The position numbers were made by a program, and so were the translations under genes. Shown piece after piece: positions 14,047-22,729 of a stretch of DNA of 53,403 nt (within the stretch, counting starts at the first letter, position 1; the number at the start of each line of letters is the position of its first letter). Source of the stretch: Candidatus Gastranaerophilales bacterium. Lineage in GTDB: Bacteria > Cyanobacteriota > Vampirovibrionia > Gastranaerophilales > Gastranaerophilaceae. The stretch spans positions 1 to 53,403 of the forward strand of contig JAFTSM010000022.1 in NCBI GenBank assembly GCA_017467305.1, given 5' to 3'. A model generated the notes under the pieces. The model was not told the DNA's origin. It was given only the letters and a program-made list of their open reading frames with translations, and ran no database searches.

Positions 14047-15147
14047 ATGAAAAAGAAGATAGCAATATTAGAATCTGGTTTTATGAGATATTATCTTAAA
14101 GATTTTTTATTTTTATGTGAAATCAATGGAATTGATGTTGACTTATTTTGTTTAAATTGTACAAAGAGTTTTTCTCCTTGTGTAAAAAAGATATATTTTT
14201 TAGCAACAAAGTACAATCCTAAAAATATTAAATCTATATATGAGCTAGAAAATGAGATAAAATCAGTTGTTGATATTGACAATTATGATTATTTTTTAAG
14301 TGATTGTATAAAATTATCTTTTGCTTGCAATATACTGCATAATCTATCTTTGGCAGGGAAATTGTATGCTGCAGAAAATCCATTAATAAGGTTTTTGGTT
14401 CTTTTAACACATAAAAATAGATTGAGGATGCAAACTAAACATTTTAAAAAATGTCCTAAAATATTTGCTGCATCTAATGTTGTAAAAAATGATTATATAA
14501 AACATTGTGAAATCTCGCCTAATAAAATTGTAGTTGTTTATCCCGGAACAAATAATTCTAATGAGGAAATAATAGAAAAATCTTCTACAGAAAAATTTGT
14601 AATTGGTTCTGTTACTTGCGGTTTTATTACAAAAGGAGGATTTAATGTTTTAAGAGCTTTGAGAGTTTTGGTGAAAAGAAGAAAATACATTATTGTAAAA
14701 ATGATTAACCCTAAATATAAAAAACAAATTATTTTAAAATTGTATTTAAAAATATTTGGACTCGAAAAATATGTTACATTTTTACCTTTTCAAAAAAATA
14801 TAAATGATTTTTATAAAGAGATAGATTGTCTTGTTTGTGCTAGCAAATATGAGGCTTTTGGTAGAATTGTTACTGAAGCGATGACAAGAAGGGTTCCAGT
14901 TGTAGTAGGTTCTAATATGGGAGCTAGTGAAATTTTAGAAGATGGAAATAATGCTTTTATTTTTAATGCTTATGAAAATGCCACAGAAAATTTAGCAAAC
15001 AAGATTGAAGAGGTTATGCTTGTTGATAAAGAAAAATTATCTTTATTAAAAAACAATGCTGTAAAAGTTGCTAATTCATATACTTGGGGAAATTTTGCAA
15101 AAGAAATTTTTAATGAACTATATCTGAAAAATTTTTCTTATAAATAA
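14047..15147 (+). CDS. Family-4-like glycosyltransferase
   Basis: This is a 366-residue GT-B fold enzyme of the GT4 type. The C-terminal domain shows the start KFVIGSVTCGFITKGGF (about 189-205), then VTFLPFQKNINDFY and the E-x7-E donor-binding motif in EAFGRIVTEAM (about 276-286), followed by PVVVGSNMGASEIL. The N-terminal acceptor domain is divergent and Lys/Phe-rich. Such enzymes add a sugar from a nucleotide-sugar donor to lipid or polysaccharide acceptors at the inner face of the membrane; donor and acceptor are not predictable here. The ATG at 14047 has AGAGGGG five bases ahead and is preferred over one at 14017. It is unlinked to other cell-wall sugar genes. Confidence 0.85.
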   Translation: MKKKIAILESGFMRYYLKDFLFLCEINGIDVDLFCLNCTKSFSPCVKKIYFLATKYNPKNIKSIYELENEIKSVVDIDNYDYFLSDCIKLSFACNILHNLSLAGKLYAAENPLIRFLVLLTHKNRLRMQTKHFKKCPKIFAASNVVKNDYIKHCEISPNKIVVVYPGTNNSNEEIIEKSSTEKFVIGSVTCGFITKGGFNVLRALRVLVKRRKYIIVKMINPKYKKQIILKLYLKIFGLEKYVTFLPFQKNINDFYKEIDCLVCASKYEAFGRIVTEAMTRRVPVVVGSNMGASEILEDGNNAFIFNAYENATENLANKIEEVMLVDKEKLSLLKNNAVKVANSYTWGNFAKEIFNELYLKNFSYK

Positions 15148-15274
15148 TATAGTTACCTTTGATTTTTTACCTAAAAACATTAATACATTAAATAGTGTAT
15201 TCAAAATCTAAGCTAAAAAGTACATACTAGTTATGTAGAATTAACGGATTAAGTGTAATGTGAGGCGGTAAAAC

Positions 15275-16681
15275 TTGTATAATTCTATCTATCCTAATTA
15301 CGCAAACGCATATTATGGGATAAATAACAGACAAATTACAAGAAGAAAAGATGAGGATAAAAGTTCTCAATCTTCTAATGCTACCGAAAATAACCCACAA
15401 GAAGAAAGAAAATCTTCATCTAACAATAATCAGAATACTCATTTCCCAAATGGCGAAAAAGTAGCTATTGATTATACGAAAAAGAGAATTGGTATAGACC
15501 AAGTTTTGTCAGATTTTAGAAATACCGCTAATGCAATTGGTGCTCCAGATAACATCAAATCTGAAGTCGCTTCATATTTAACACTAATAGAGAACCAAGC
15601 ACAAAAAGAAAACCCAAATCCACAAATTGTTCAATCTAATTTAAAAAATGCCTCACAAATATTAGATGAATATATTACTAAAACACTAAAAAAACCTTCA
15701 AAGGTTGTTGAAAATTGGGTTGATGCACTTTTCTTACAACAAATTGACTATAAGTCAGAAGTATTAGCTGGTGCTGCTGCACAAGTTGAAGCACAACCTA
15801 TAGAGGAACCAGCAGAAGAAATTGTTGAAGAACCAGAAGCTATTCAAGCTGAAGCTGTTGAAGAAGTTATTGTAGAAGAACAAGAACCACCAAAACCACA
15901 AGTAAAAAGTGGGGTGTATGTTCCAGAAGACCCACAATTAAAAAGAATGTTTATCCAAGCAAAGAAATATGCTGCTATCGACAACAAAGAACAAGCTTTA
16001 TATTCTTTCCAAAATACAATGGAATATGCTGAGGATATTGGTGACATTCAAACTTGTGCAATGATTAATTATGAAGAAGGTCGTTTATATGATGACTTTA
16101 ATCAAGTTGAAGATGCTTTGTATTGTTATCATCAAGCAACTCAACAAAGCTCTGATAACAACTTAAAAGCTAGAGCTCACTTATCAATGGGCAAAATCTA
16201 CGATGATTTTGTAAATTTTGCACCAGCTGTAGACCACTTCTGTTCTGCTGTATCTTTTGCTGGTGAAGCTGATAATCAAATTTTACAAACTCAAGCCTTA
16301 ACTGATTTAGCACAAGTTCATACTGATAGATACGATAAAGAAAATGCCATTAAATTTATGGATATGTCAACAATAGTTGCAAATGAAACCAACAATGGAA
16401 AGGTAAAAGGGATTACGTATTCAAGAAATGCTAAAATGAGCGAAAAACTTGGTGAAAAAATTAGAGCTTTAAATATGTATAGTAATTCTGCTCAATCCTT
16501 CCACACAATAGAAGATAATGAAAATCTAGCAAAGAATTATAGAAGTGCAGCTGAAATAATGCTTCAATATGGCAATACCGCTAAAGCAAAAAGACTACTA
16601 TCAAAAGCATATATTGCAGCTCAACAAACTGGTAATTCAGAGCTTAAAGAGCTCATTTCACAAGATTTAGCTACTGTATAA
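15275..16681 (+). CDS. TPR-repeat protein, TTG start
   Basis: The 468-residue cytosolic protein has a polar, Ser/Asn/Gln-rich N-terminus (about 1-65), a helical part (about 70-160), a Glu/Pro/Val/Ala-rich linker (about 172-210) and about six tetratricopeptide-like repeats (about 218-465), recognisable by residues such as AKKYAAIDNKEQALYSFQ, EEGRLYDDFNQVEDALYCY and MGKIYDDFVNFAPAVDHF. TPR arrays act as protein-binding scaffolds. The start is TTG at 15275 with GAGGCGG six bases before it. The partner is unknown; the gene stands alone between a glycosyltransferase and trkA. Confidence 0.75.
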   Translation: MYNSIYPNYANAYYGINNRQITRRKDEDKSSQSSNATENNPQEERKSSSNNNQNTHFPNGEKVAIDYTKKRIGIDQVLSDFRNTANAIGAPDNIKSEVASYLTLIENQAQKENPNPQIVQSNLKNASQILDEYITKTLKKPSKVVENWVDALFLQQIDYKSEVLAGAAAQVEAQPIEEPAEEIVEEPEAIQAEAVEEVIVEEQEPPKPQVKSGVYVPEDPQLKRMFIQAKKYAAIDNKEQALYSFQNTMEYAEDIGDIQTCAMINYEEGRLYDDFNQVEDALYCYHQATQQSSDNNLKARAHLSMGKIYDDFVNFAPAVDHFCSAVSFAGEADNQILQTQALTDLAQVHTDRYDKENAIKFMDMSTIVANETNNGKVKGITYSRNAKMSEKLGEKIRALNMYSNSAQSFHTIEDNENLAKNYRSAAEIMLQYGNTAKAKRLLSKAYIAAQQTGNSELKELISQDLATV

Positions 16682-16696
16682 CAAAATATTGCATAA

Positions 16697-16725
16697 TAGA
16701 CAAAACCCCCTTTTTAGTTTATAAA
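16697..16725 (+). promoter_or_regulatory. Promoter of trkA
   Basis: TAGACA (16697-16702) and TATAAA (16720-16725) are separated by exactly 17 bases; both boxes match the consensus in five of six positions. AAAGGG (16736-16741) and ATG (16748) follow. Confidence 0.75.
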
Positions 16726-16747
16726 ATGGTTAAGTAAAGGGATTATT

Positions 16748-18085
16748 ATGAAAATTGTTATATATGGCGCAAATGAAACCGCTTCATTAATTGCAGCTAA
16801 ATTATACGAAGACCACGATATTATTGTTATTGATGATGAAACATCTATTAATGATGATATTCAAAAGCTTGATATAGAATATATTCAAGGCTCTGGTGCT
16901 AACATTGCACTTTTAGAATCAATTGGAATTAAAGATGCTGATATATTTATAGCTTGTACAGATAATGATGAAGCGAATATTGTTGCGTGTTTAACAGTTA
17001 CTAATATGACAAAACTTAAAACTGCTTGTTTTGTAAGTAAAAAAGATAATGTAGAATCCCTATCATTAGTACGTGGTTCAAAATACCAAAAAGAACTTAT
17101 GATTGATTATGTTCTTTGGCCAGAAGAACTTATGACTCAAGAAATTTTTAGAATAATCACAGTTCCAAATGCTATTGATGCTGAAGATTTTGCTAATGGC
17201 AAAGCTCGTTTATTTGAATATAGAGTAGTTGAAGGTACTAAATTTTTAAATAAAAAAATTAAAGATTGTAGTTTCCCAGAAGAAACACTTATTGTTGGAA
17301 TTACTCGTGATGATACATTGTTTATTCCAAACGGTGATACTGAATTATTATTGAACGATAAAGTAATATTTATGGGCTCGTCGTACTCTTTAGATATTTT
17401 GGCAAACAAATTTTTCCAAGATAACAACGATGTTAAACAAGTAACAATCATCGGTGGTGGAAATGTCGGCTTAATGCTTGCTCAAAACCTTGAAAAAGCA
17501 AATATGAAAATTAAAATTTTAGAGTTTGACTATGATAGATGTGTTGAGTTAACAGAAAATCTAAAAAATACTCTAGTTATTAATGGTGACGGTGCTAACT
17601 TTGGACTTTTAGAAGAAGAACGTGTTGGAGAGTCTGACGTTGTTGTTAGCGTCACAAATAACGATGAAAAAAACCTATTATGTTCTCTTCTTGCAAAGCA
17701 AATGGGTGTTCCAAAAGTAATAACAAGAGTTTCTAAAAATTCAAACGCTAAAATTTTTGAAAAAGTAGGTATAGATGTTGCTATATCACAGAATGCTGCA
17801 GCTATTGAAGATATAGAAAATCATTTAATCAAAACCGAAGTTGAAATTCTTGCAACAGTTGAAAGAGGTCAAGGTAAAGTTCTTGAAATCTGTGTTCCTT
17901 TTGACTTCAAAACAGAAAGTTTAATGAACTTAAAATTACCTTGTAAAGCAATCATCGCAATTATTCAAAGACGTAATAGAATAATAATCCCACGTGGTAC
18001 AACTCAAGTTATGCCATTTGATAACTTAATTGTATTTACAACTCAAGAAAATGCAGATGCAATTTTAAACTATTTTAAAAGGTAA
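16748..18085 (+). CDS. trkA: Trk potassium-uptake regulatory subunit TrkA
   Basis: TrkA is the cytosolic NAD(H)/ATP-binding gating ring of the TrkH potassium transporter. The 445-residue protein has the full-length double arrangement: RCK_N/RCK_C (about 1-215) and a second RCK_N/RCK_C (about 228-445). The second Rossmann loop is canonical (GGGNVG near 231), while the first reads GANETA and lacks the usual third glycine, so NAD binding by the first half may be weakened. AAAGGG precedes the ATG. trkH starts seven bases downstream, so both are made from one message. Confidence 0.93.
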   Translation: MKIVIYGANETASLIAAKLYEDHDIIVIDDETSINDDIQKLDIEYIQGSGANIALLESIGIKDADIFIACTDNDEANIVACLTVTNMTKLKTACFVSKKDNVESLSLVRGSKYQKELMIDYVLWPEELMTQEIFRIITVPNAIDAEDFANGKARLFEYRVVEGTKFLNKKIKDCSFPEETLIVGITRDDTLFIPNGDTELLLNDKVIFMGSSYSLDILANKFFQDNNDVKQVTIIGGGNVGLMLAQNLEKANMKIKILEFDYDRCVELTENLKNTLVINGDGANFGLLEEERVGESDVVVSVTNNDEKNLLCSLLAKQMGVPKVITRVSKNSNAKIFEKVGIDVAISQNAAAIEDIENHLIKTEVEILATVERGQGKVLEICVPFDFKTESLMNLKLPCKAIIAIIQRRNRIIIPRGTTQVMPFDNLIVFTTQENADAILNYFKR

Positions 18086-18092
18086 TTAATAA

Positions 18093-19586
18093 ATGAATTT
18101 TAATTATGTATTTAATACAGTTAGTTTAATATTAAAATATATAGCAGTTGTAATGCTTGTACCTTGCATTTGCGGATTAATTTATCAAGAATATACACAT
18201 TGCCAACCATTTATTTATGCTTCATCATTAGCTTATTTATTGGGGATTTTACTAAAAGGTAACCAAAAAAGTGGCGAAGAAGTTAATAATATCAACAAAA
18301 GTGAAACCTTAGCTATAACATTGTTAGTATGGATTTTATTTGCAATTTTAGCTTCAATCCCATTTTTATTTTTTGGATTAAATCCGGTAGACGCACTATT
18401 TGAGGCAGTATCTGGAGTAACAACAACTGGGGCAACCATATTAACTAATTTTTCAGAATATCCTAAAGCTATGTTCTTTTGGCGTTCTTTTAGCCAATGG
18501 CTTGGCGGTATGGGGATTTTGGTATTATTTATTGCAATTCTTCCTAAATTTGCAATCGCTGGACGACAAATGTTCTATGCAGAGTCTCCTGGAGCTAGCT
18601 CAACTGAGAGCAAACTAACACCAAGAATAAGACAAACTGCTGGTGCATTATGGGGTATATATTTCGTATTAACTATTATCGAAATCTTCACGTTAAAATG
18701 TATGGGTATGCCAACATTTGATGCTATTTGCAACTCATTATCATCACTATCTGGTGGTGGATTTTCTCCAGCTCAAAACAGCATTATGGATTATGGTCAA
18801 GCTAAATTCTTTTGGGTGATTGCAATATTTATGTTTTTATCTGGAATGAACTTTGCACTTCAATATAAACTGTATATTAAAAGGAATTTTCAAGTTCTAA
18901 TAAAAGATGATGAATTTAAGTTATATTTTTTAGTTGTTCTATTTTTCACACTTTCAATAGCAATTACACTCACAACACACAATGTATATGAATTTAAAAA
19001 AGCAATTGAAGCTGCATTTTTCCAAGTAATATCAATAGTAACAACAACTGGTTTTGCTTCTGTTGATTATAATGAATGGAATTTAAGAGCAAAATTACTA
19101 TTGTTCTTATTAATGTTCTGTGGTGCGTCAATTGGTTCAGCATCTGGTGGCTTAAAACTTTTGAGAATAGTATTTATATTCAAATACTTAAAAAGACAAA
19201 TATCTAAAATATTTCATCCAAACGGTGTATATCCAATAAAAATAAATAAGGTAATTGTAAATGAAGATATCGTAAAACAAATGATATCATTCGTAATATT
19301 TTATTATACAATTTTTGCAATTTCTGCTGTTCTATTAGTATTTATTGAACAAAATGTAGTTATTGGTTTAACAAGTGCAATAGCCACTTTAGGCAATGTT
19401 GGTCCAGCTTTTGGACAACTTGGTCCAATGGGCAGTTATGCAGATTTGAATATTTTATCTAAATTCATCTGTATGTTTAATATGTTAATAGGACGTTTAG
19501 AATTAATTCCATTTTTAGCATTATTACACCCAGATTTCTGGAGTTTTAGGAAGATAAAGAACTTGCACAAAAACAAAAAGATATGA
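18093..19586 (+). CDS. trkH: Trk potassium transporter TrkH
   Basis: This 497-residue inner-membrane channel-like transporter moves K+ into the cell under TrkA control. It contains about ten membrane helices and the four pore-loop repeats of the Trk/Ktr superfamily: TTTGATIL (about 108), LSGGGFS (about 219), TTTGFASVD (about 316) and TLGNVGPAFG (about 432). Length matches TrkH rather than the shorter KtrB. AAAGGT at the end of trkA serves as its ribosome-binding site. The vWA-FHA-TonB gene set follows after 36 bases and could be read through. Confidence 0.93.
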   Translation: MNFNYVFNTVSLILKYIAVVMLVPCICGLIYQEYTHCQPFIYASSLAYLLGILLKGNQKSGEEVNNINKSETLAITLLVWILFAILASIPFLFFGLNPVDALFEAVSGVTTTGATILTNFSEYPKAMFFWRSFSQWLGGMGILVLFIAILPKFAIAGRQMFYAESPGASSTESKLTPRIRQTAGALWGIYFVLTIIEIFTLKCMGMPTFDAICNSLSSLSGGGFSPAQNSIMDYGQAKFFWVIAIFMFLSGMNFALQYKLYIKRNFQVLIKDDEFKLYFLVVLFFTLSIAITLTTHNVYEFKKAIEAAFFQVISIVTTTGFASVDYNEWNLRAKLLLFLLMFCGASIGSASGGLKLLRIVFIFKYLKRQISKIFHPNGVYPIKINKVIVNEDIVKQMISFVIFYYTIFAISAVLLVFIEQNVVIGLTSAIATLGNVGPAFGQLGPMGSYADLNILSKFICMFNMLIGRLELIPFLALLHPDFWSFRKIKNLHKNKKI

Positions 19587-19622
19587 TACAATTTTGGTGG
19601 TAGATAATAGTTTGAGAGTAAT

Positions 19623-20291
19623 ATGTTTAGAAGAACTTTAACATTGGGTTTTATACTACTAGCATTTATATATGTTGCTAAATGCTTGTATGTAGGTTGG
19701 AACAATATGGAATTTGGTGAATTTAAACCAGTTGCAACCATATTTTTGTTAGATACATCTGCATCTAATAGAGGTTTGTTTGACAAACAAGTTCAAACAA
19801 TTTTAAAAATTTCAAAAAGATTAGACTCAGAAGACCAAGCATTAATTTATGTTGTTACAGAGGATACTTATAACGTATATAACGGTGTACCACATAAATT
19901 AGTTGCAATGCGTGAAGCAATGAAAAAACGTAGTGCAATAGACGAAAAATCTTTTGGTACAGCATATGGTTTAGCACTTAAAAAAGCTGTTGGTGATGCT
20001 CTAAGATACAAACAAGACGGCTATAAGCCAGCAATTATTATTTTAGGTGACCTTGAAAATGAAGGTGATATCACAAAACAAATTAACTGGAATACATTAC
20101 CTAAAAACATCAAGAAAACTATGCAATATATTCCAGATTTAACATTGGCATTCTTATATGCACACCCTCAAAAATTGGATGAAGTTAGACAAACTTTATT
20201 ACCAATTATGAGCGATAAACAAATGATTATTGCATCAGAAGAGAATGTTGACCAAGCAGTTAGAAGTTTTTTAGAAGCAGTAGGAAGATAG
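19623..20291 (+). CDS. Membrane-anchored vWA-like protein
   Basis: The 222-residue protein starts with an uncleaved-looking membrane anchor (about residues 5-24) and then a von Willebrand A-like domain facing the periplasm. The MIDAS start DTSAS (Asp-x-Ser-x-Ser, about 44-48) and a later GDLENEGD (about 143-150) support a metal-dependent adhesion site; the conserved Thr of the classical MIDAS is less clear. vWA proteins bind protein partners or help assemble complexes. GAGAGT lies just before the ATG. It is the first of three closely spaced genes with an FHA-like membrane protein and a TonB-like protein; I know no named system with this set. Confidence 0.75.
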   Translation: MFRRTLTLGFILLAFIYVAKCLYVGWNNMEFGEFKPVATIFLLDTSASNRGLFDKQVQTILKISKRLDSEDQALIYVVTEDTYNVYNGVPHKLVAMREAMKKRSAIDEKSFGTAYGLALKKAVGDALRYKQDGYKPAIIILGDLENEGDITKQINWNTLPKNIKKTMQYIPDLTLAFLYAHPQKLDEVRQTLLPIMSDKQMIIASEENVDQAVRSFLEAVGR

Positions 20292-20300
20292 AGGATAATA

Positions 20301-21971
20301 ATGAAAGTTACTATAACATCTAAAAACAGTGAAAAAGTATTTAACGATTCTAGTGTTATTAACATTGGTACTGCTCCAAATTGTAATTACAAATTAAATT
20401 TGGATTTTGACCTAATTATCTCACTTCAAAAGATGGATAACGGAAAATGGCAAGTCGTTAATAATTTCAAAAGCGATAAAGTATTATTTAGAGGACAACC
20501 AATCGGTAGTTCAATCGAAATCGCTTCATTATGCAAATTAATGATTGCTGATACAGATGAATTTATTGCAATTAAAATAACAGCTGCTGGTACAAATCCA
20601 AAAGTTGTTCCAGGCTCTTTAGAATTAGCAAACAGAAAAAATGCTGAAAGAATTAAAAGAGTTGAAAATAGAAGAACAATCTCTATGATTGAAGACGAAG
20701 ACTTGAACGAACAAGATATCGAAGCATTATATGGTACAGGTATCGGTGCTCAAGCAAAAATTAAAATTGACAGAAGAAAAGCTGATATCGAAAGAAGAAG
20801 AGCTTTAATTACAAAAGAAATAGCATATAAAGCAAACTATTTAAGAGGCAAACTAGGACAAAATGAATTAATTCTTGCTTTCTTGAATTTCTTTATCGTG
20901 TTTGTTCCTTTTGCAATGGCATTTATATTAAAAGATATTATTAGATTAGAGTCTTTAGGTGGTCAATTACAAAATAGAATTTTATTCTTGGCTGCAGTTT
21001 CATTTATCGTAGTAACATTAATATTAAAGTTAGGACAATTCTTAACTCTTCAAAATAAATCAAAAAGAAATGTAAGCCAATCATCAAAAACAATCCAAGG
21101 TCTTTGTATGTTATCAGGTTTTGGTATTTTTGGTTTAATTATTACATTTTCTATAGTTGAATTAATGGCACACATTTATCAACTACCATTATTGATACCA
21201 CAAATGTTATTATCAACTTCATTCCTATGTATTTTCTTAGGAATATTTGCAGCTATTACACAGAATACTATTGCTGAGGCTGGTGAAGAACTTGATAGCT
21301 ATGAAAGCAGAGAAGACTTCCAAGCGGTTGTTAAAGATTATCAACAATGGATTACATTATTCGTAAATAACGTTTCTAAAAAGAAATTAAAAGATATCGG
21401 AAACAAAATATTCAACCTAGAAGTAAAATCTGGTATTGAATACGTTGTTGGGGTAATTACAGCACCATTCTTGGCTTATGGTGTATCTCAAACATTAGCA
21501 GAATGTTTCCCAGAAGCAGCTGGTTGGATAAGATTAGCAGAAGGTTTTAAATTCTCACCAATCTTCCTTGCGTTAGCGGTATTTATGATTGTATTCGCAT
21601 TCCACTGTTTTGCAACATCTTTTGCTACAACAAAACGTTTATATGCATCTAATGTTATTAAACAAGACGGTTTTAGTGATTACAACATTCACGGTGTAGT
21701 TCTTCACGGTGTAGAATCTAGTAAAAACTTGAAAAAAGAAGCTAAAAAATTCTTCTTAATCGCATTATGCGTAGTATTCATCGAAATTACAATGAACGTT
21801 TCATACTTTATCGGTGTAATGGGCGGTGACGTAATGGGTATGATTCTTTCATTCGTAGGTGCTTTATTACCAACAGCAATTCTTATTATGGAAACTACAA
21901 TGCTTGGTAACACAAAATTTGAAATCATAATAAGAGAAGAATTATTAGAAAAAGTAGATAAAGATTATTAA
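20301..21971 (+). CDS. FHA-like polytopic membrane protein
   Basis: The 556-residue protein has an N-terminal part of about 95 residues resembling a degenerate FHA domain (strands VTITSKNSEKVF, NIGTAPNCNYKLN, then a run ending in FIAIKI). FHA domains bind phospho-threonine peptides, but the usual Arg/Ser pair is not clear here. Residues about 110-175 are very basic and charged. About eight membrane helices follow in three blocks (about 188-250, 268-325, 375-555). No known transporter motif is seen. It begins nine bases after the vWA stop, with AGAGGA as ribosome-binding site. A cytosolic sensing part joined to a membrane bundle, beside a vWA and a TonB-like protein, suggests an envelope-spanning assembly. 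Confidence 0.65.
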   Translation: MKVTITSKNSEKVFNDSSVINIGTAPNCNYKLNLDFDLIISLQKMDNGKWQVVNNFKSDKVLFRGQPIGSSIEIASLCKLMIADTDEFIAIKITAAGTNPKVVPGSLELANRKNAERIKRVENRRTISMIEDEDLNEQDIEALYGTGIGAQAKIKIDRRKADIERRRALITKEIAYKANYLRGKLGQNELILAFLNFFIVFVPFAMAFILKDIIRLESLGGQLQNRILFLAAVSFIVVTLILKLGQFLTLQNKSKRNVSQSSKTIQGLCMLSGFGIFGLIITFSIVELMAHIYQLPLLIPQMLLSTSFLCIFLGIFAAITQNTIAEAGEELDSYESREDFQAVVKDYQQWITLFVNNVSKKKLKDIGNKIFNLEVKSGIEYVVGVITAPFLAYGVSQTLAECFPEAAGWIRLAEGFKFSPIFLALAVFMIVFAFHCFATSFATTKRLYASNVIKQDGFSDYNIHGVVLHGVESSKNLKKEAKKFFLIALCVVFIEITMNVSYFIGVMGGDVMGMILSFVGALLPTAILIMETTMLGNTKFEIIIREELLEKVDKDY

Positions 21972-21991
21972 TATTTAAAGGAAAATATATA

Positions 21992-22729
21992 ATGTACAGA
22001 TGTACCGAGTGTAATACAGAATTTACAGACTTACCAGATTATTGTGATTGTGGTAACGACACATTTGAGGAAGTTGTAGAACAAGAAGTATACGAAGAAG
22101 AATATTATGAACCTGCACCACGTCCAAAACCACGTCCAAAGAGAAAACCTTCTCCAGAAGAATTGGAAGAGATGCGTAAGGAAGAAGCAGAAAAGAAAAA
22201 ATCACTTATAGCTATAGGTGTAATCGCAGTCTTATGTATTGTTGTTCTTTTCTTACCTCCACACAAAAAGAAAAAAATGGAAGTTGTAAAAGAAAAGGTT
22301 GCAAAAGAACAAGTAGTTCTTCCTTCAGTTAATTCATACTGGGATAATACTGTTCCTTCTGCACACAAGAAAAAAGACCCATTGGCAAATTTACCACTAT
22401 TAAATACATACTTCAGAAGTATATCTCCAAATTTAAGGGAGTACTTAGTTGATATCGGTAGTGAATTTGACAGAAACTGGGATAGAAAAATTATTACTGG
22501 TTCTGGTGAATGTAAAGTACAATTCACAATTGATAAAGAAGGTAACTTAGCTTCTAAGAGGATTGTAGCAAGCTCTCACAACGAAACTATAGATAATTCA
22601 GTGTTATTAGCTTTATCAAAAGTTCAAGGCTTTAATATGCCACCAGATGACTATAAAGGAGAAAGAGTTTATATTACATTTAAGGTTAAACCTAATAAAG
22701 ACTCACAAGTTGTATATCCTATGAAATAG
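21992..22729 (+). CDS. Zinc-ribbon TonB-like protein
   Basis: The 245-residue protein has three parts. An N-terminal cytosolic zinc ribbon has CxxC (Cys4, Cys7) and a second Cys pair (CDC, about 17-19). A Pro/Arg/Lys-rich stretch is followed by one membrane helix (about 70-88). The periplasmic part ends in a TonB C-terminal-type domain (about 145-245) with GSGECKVQFTIDKEGNL and ITFKVKP. Unlike normal TonB, the long Pro-rich rod is short and a metal-binding cytosolic head is present. TonB couples inner-membrane energy to outer-membrane proteins; here no ExbB/ExbD gene is nearby. AAAGGA precedes the ATG. The 3' end overlaps the convergent aroA by 11 bases. Confidence 0.8.
   Translation: MYRCTECNTEFTDLPDYCDCGNDTFEEVVEQEVYEEEYYEPAPRPKPRPKRKPSPEELEEMRKEEAEKKKSLIAIGVIAVLCIVVLFLPPHKKKKMEVVKEKVAKEQVVLPSVNSYWDNTVPSAHKKKDPLANLPLLNTYFRSISPNLREYLVDIGSEFDRNWDRKIITGSGECKVQFTIDKEGNLASKRIVASSHNETIDNSVLLALSKVQGFNMPPDDYKGERVYITFKVKPNKDSQVVYPMK

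Noticed and set aside
16690-16742. Hairpin CCCTTT...AAAGGG before trkA as a riboswitch or terminator
   Set aside because: The stem is short and AT-rich with a long loop, and the same bases form a good promoter and ribosome-binding site, which explains them better.
21992-22729. Classical TonB for iron uptake
   Set aside because: The long Pro-rich periplasmic rod, ExbB/ExbD and any receptor gene are missing nearby, and a cytosolic zinc ribbon is present, so only a TonB-like label is given.
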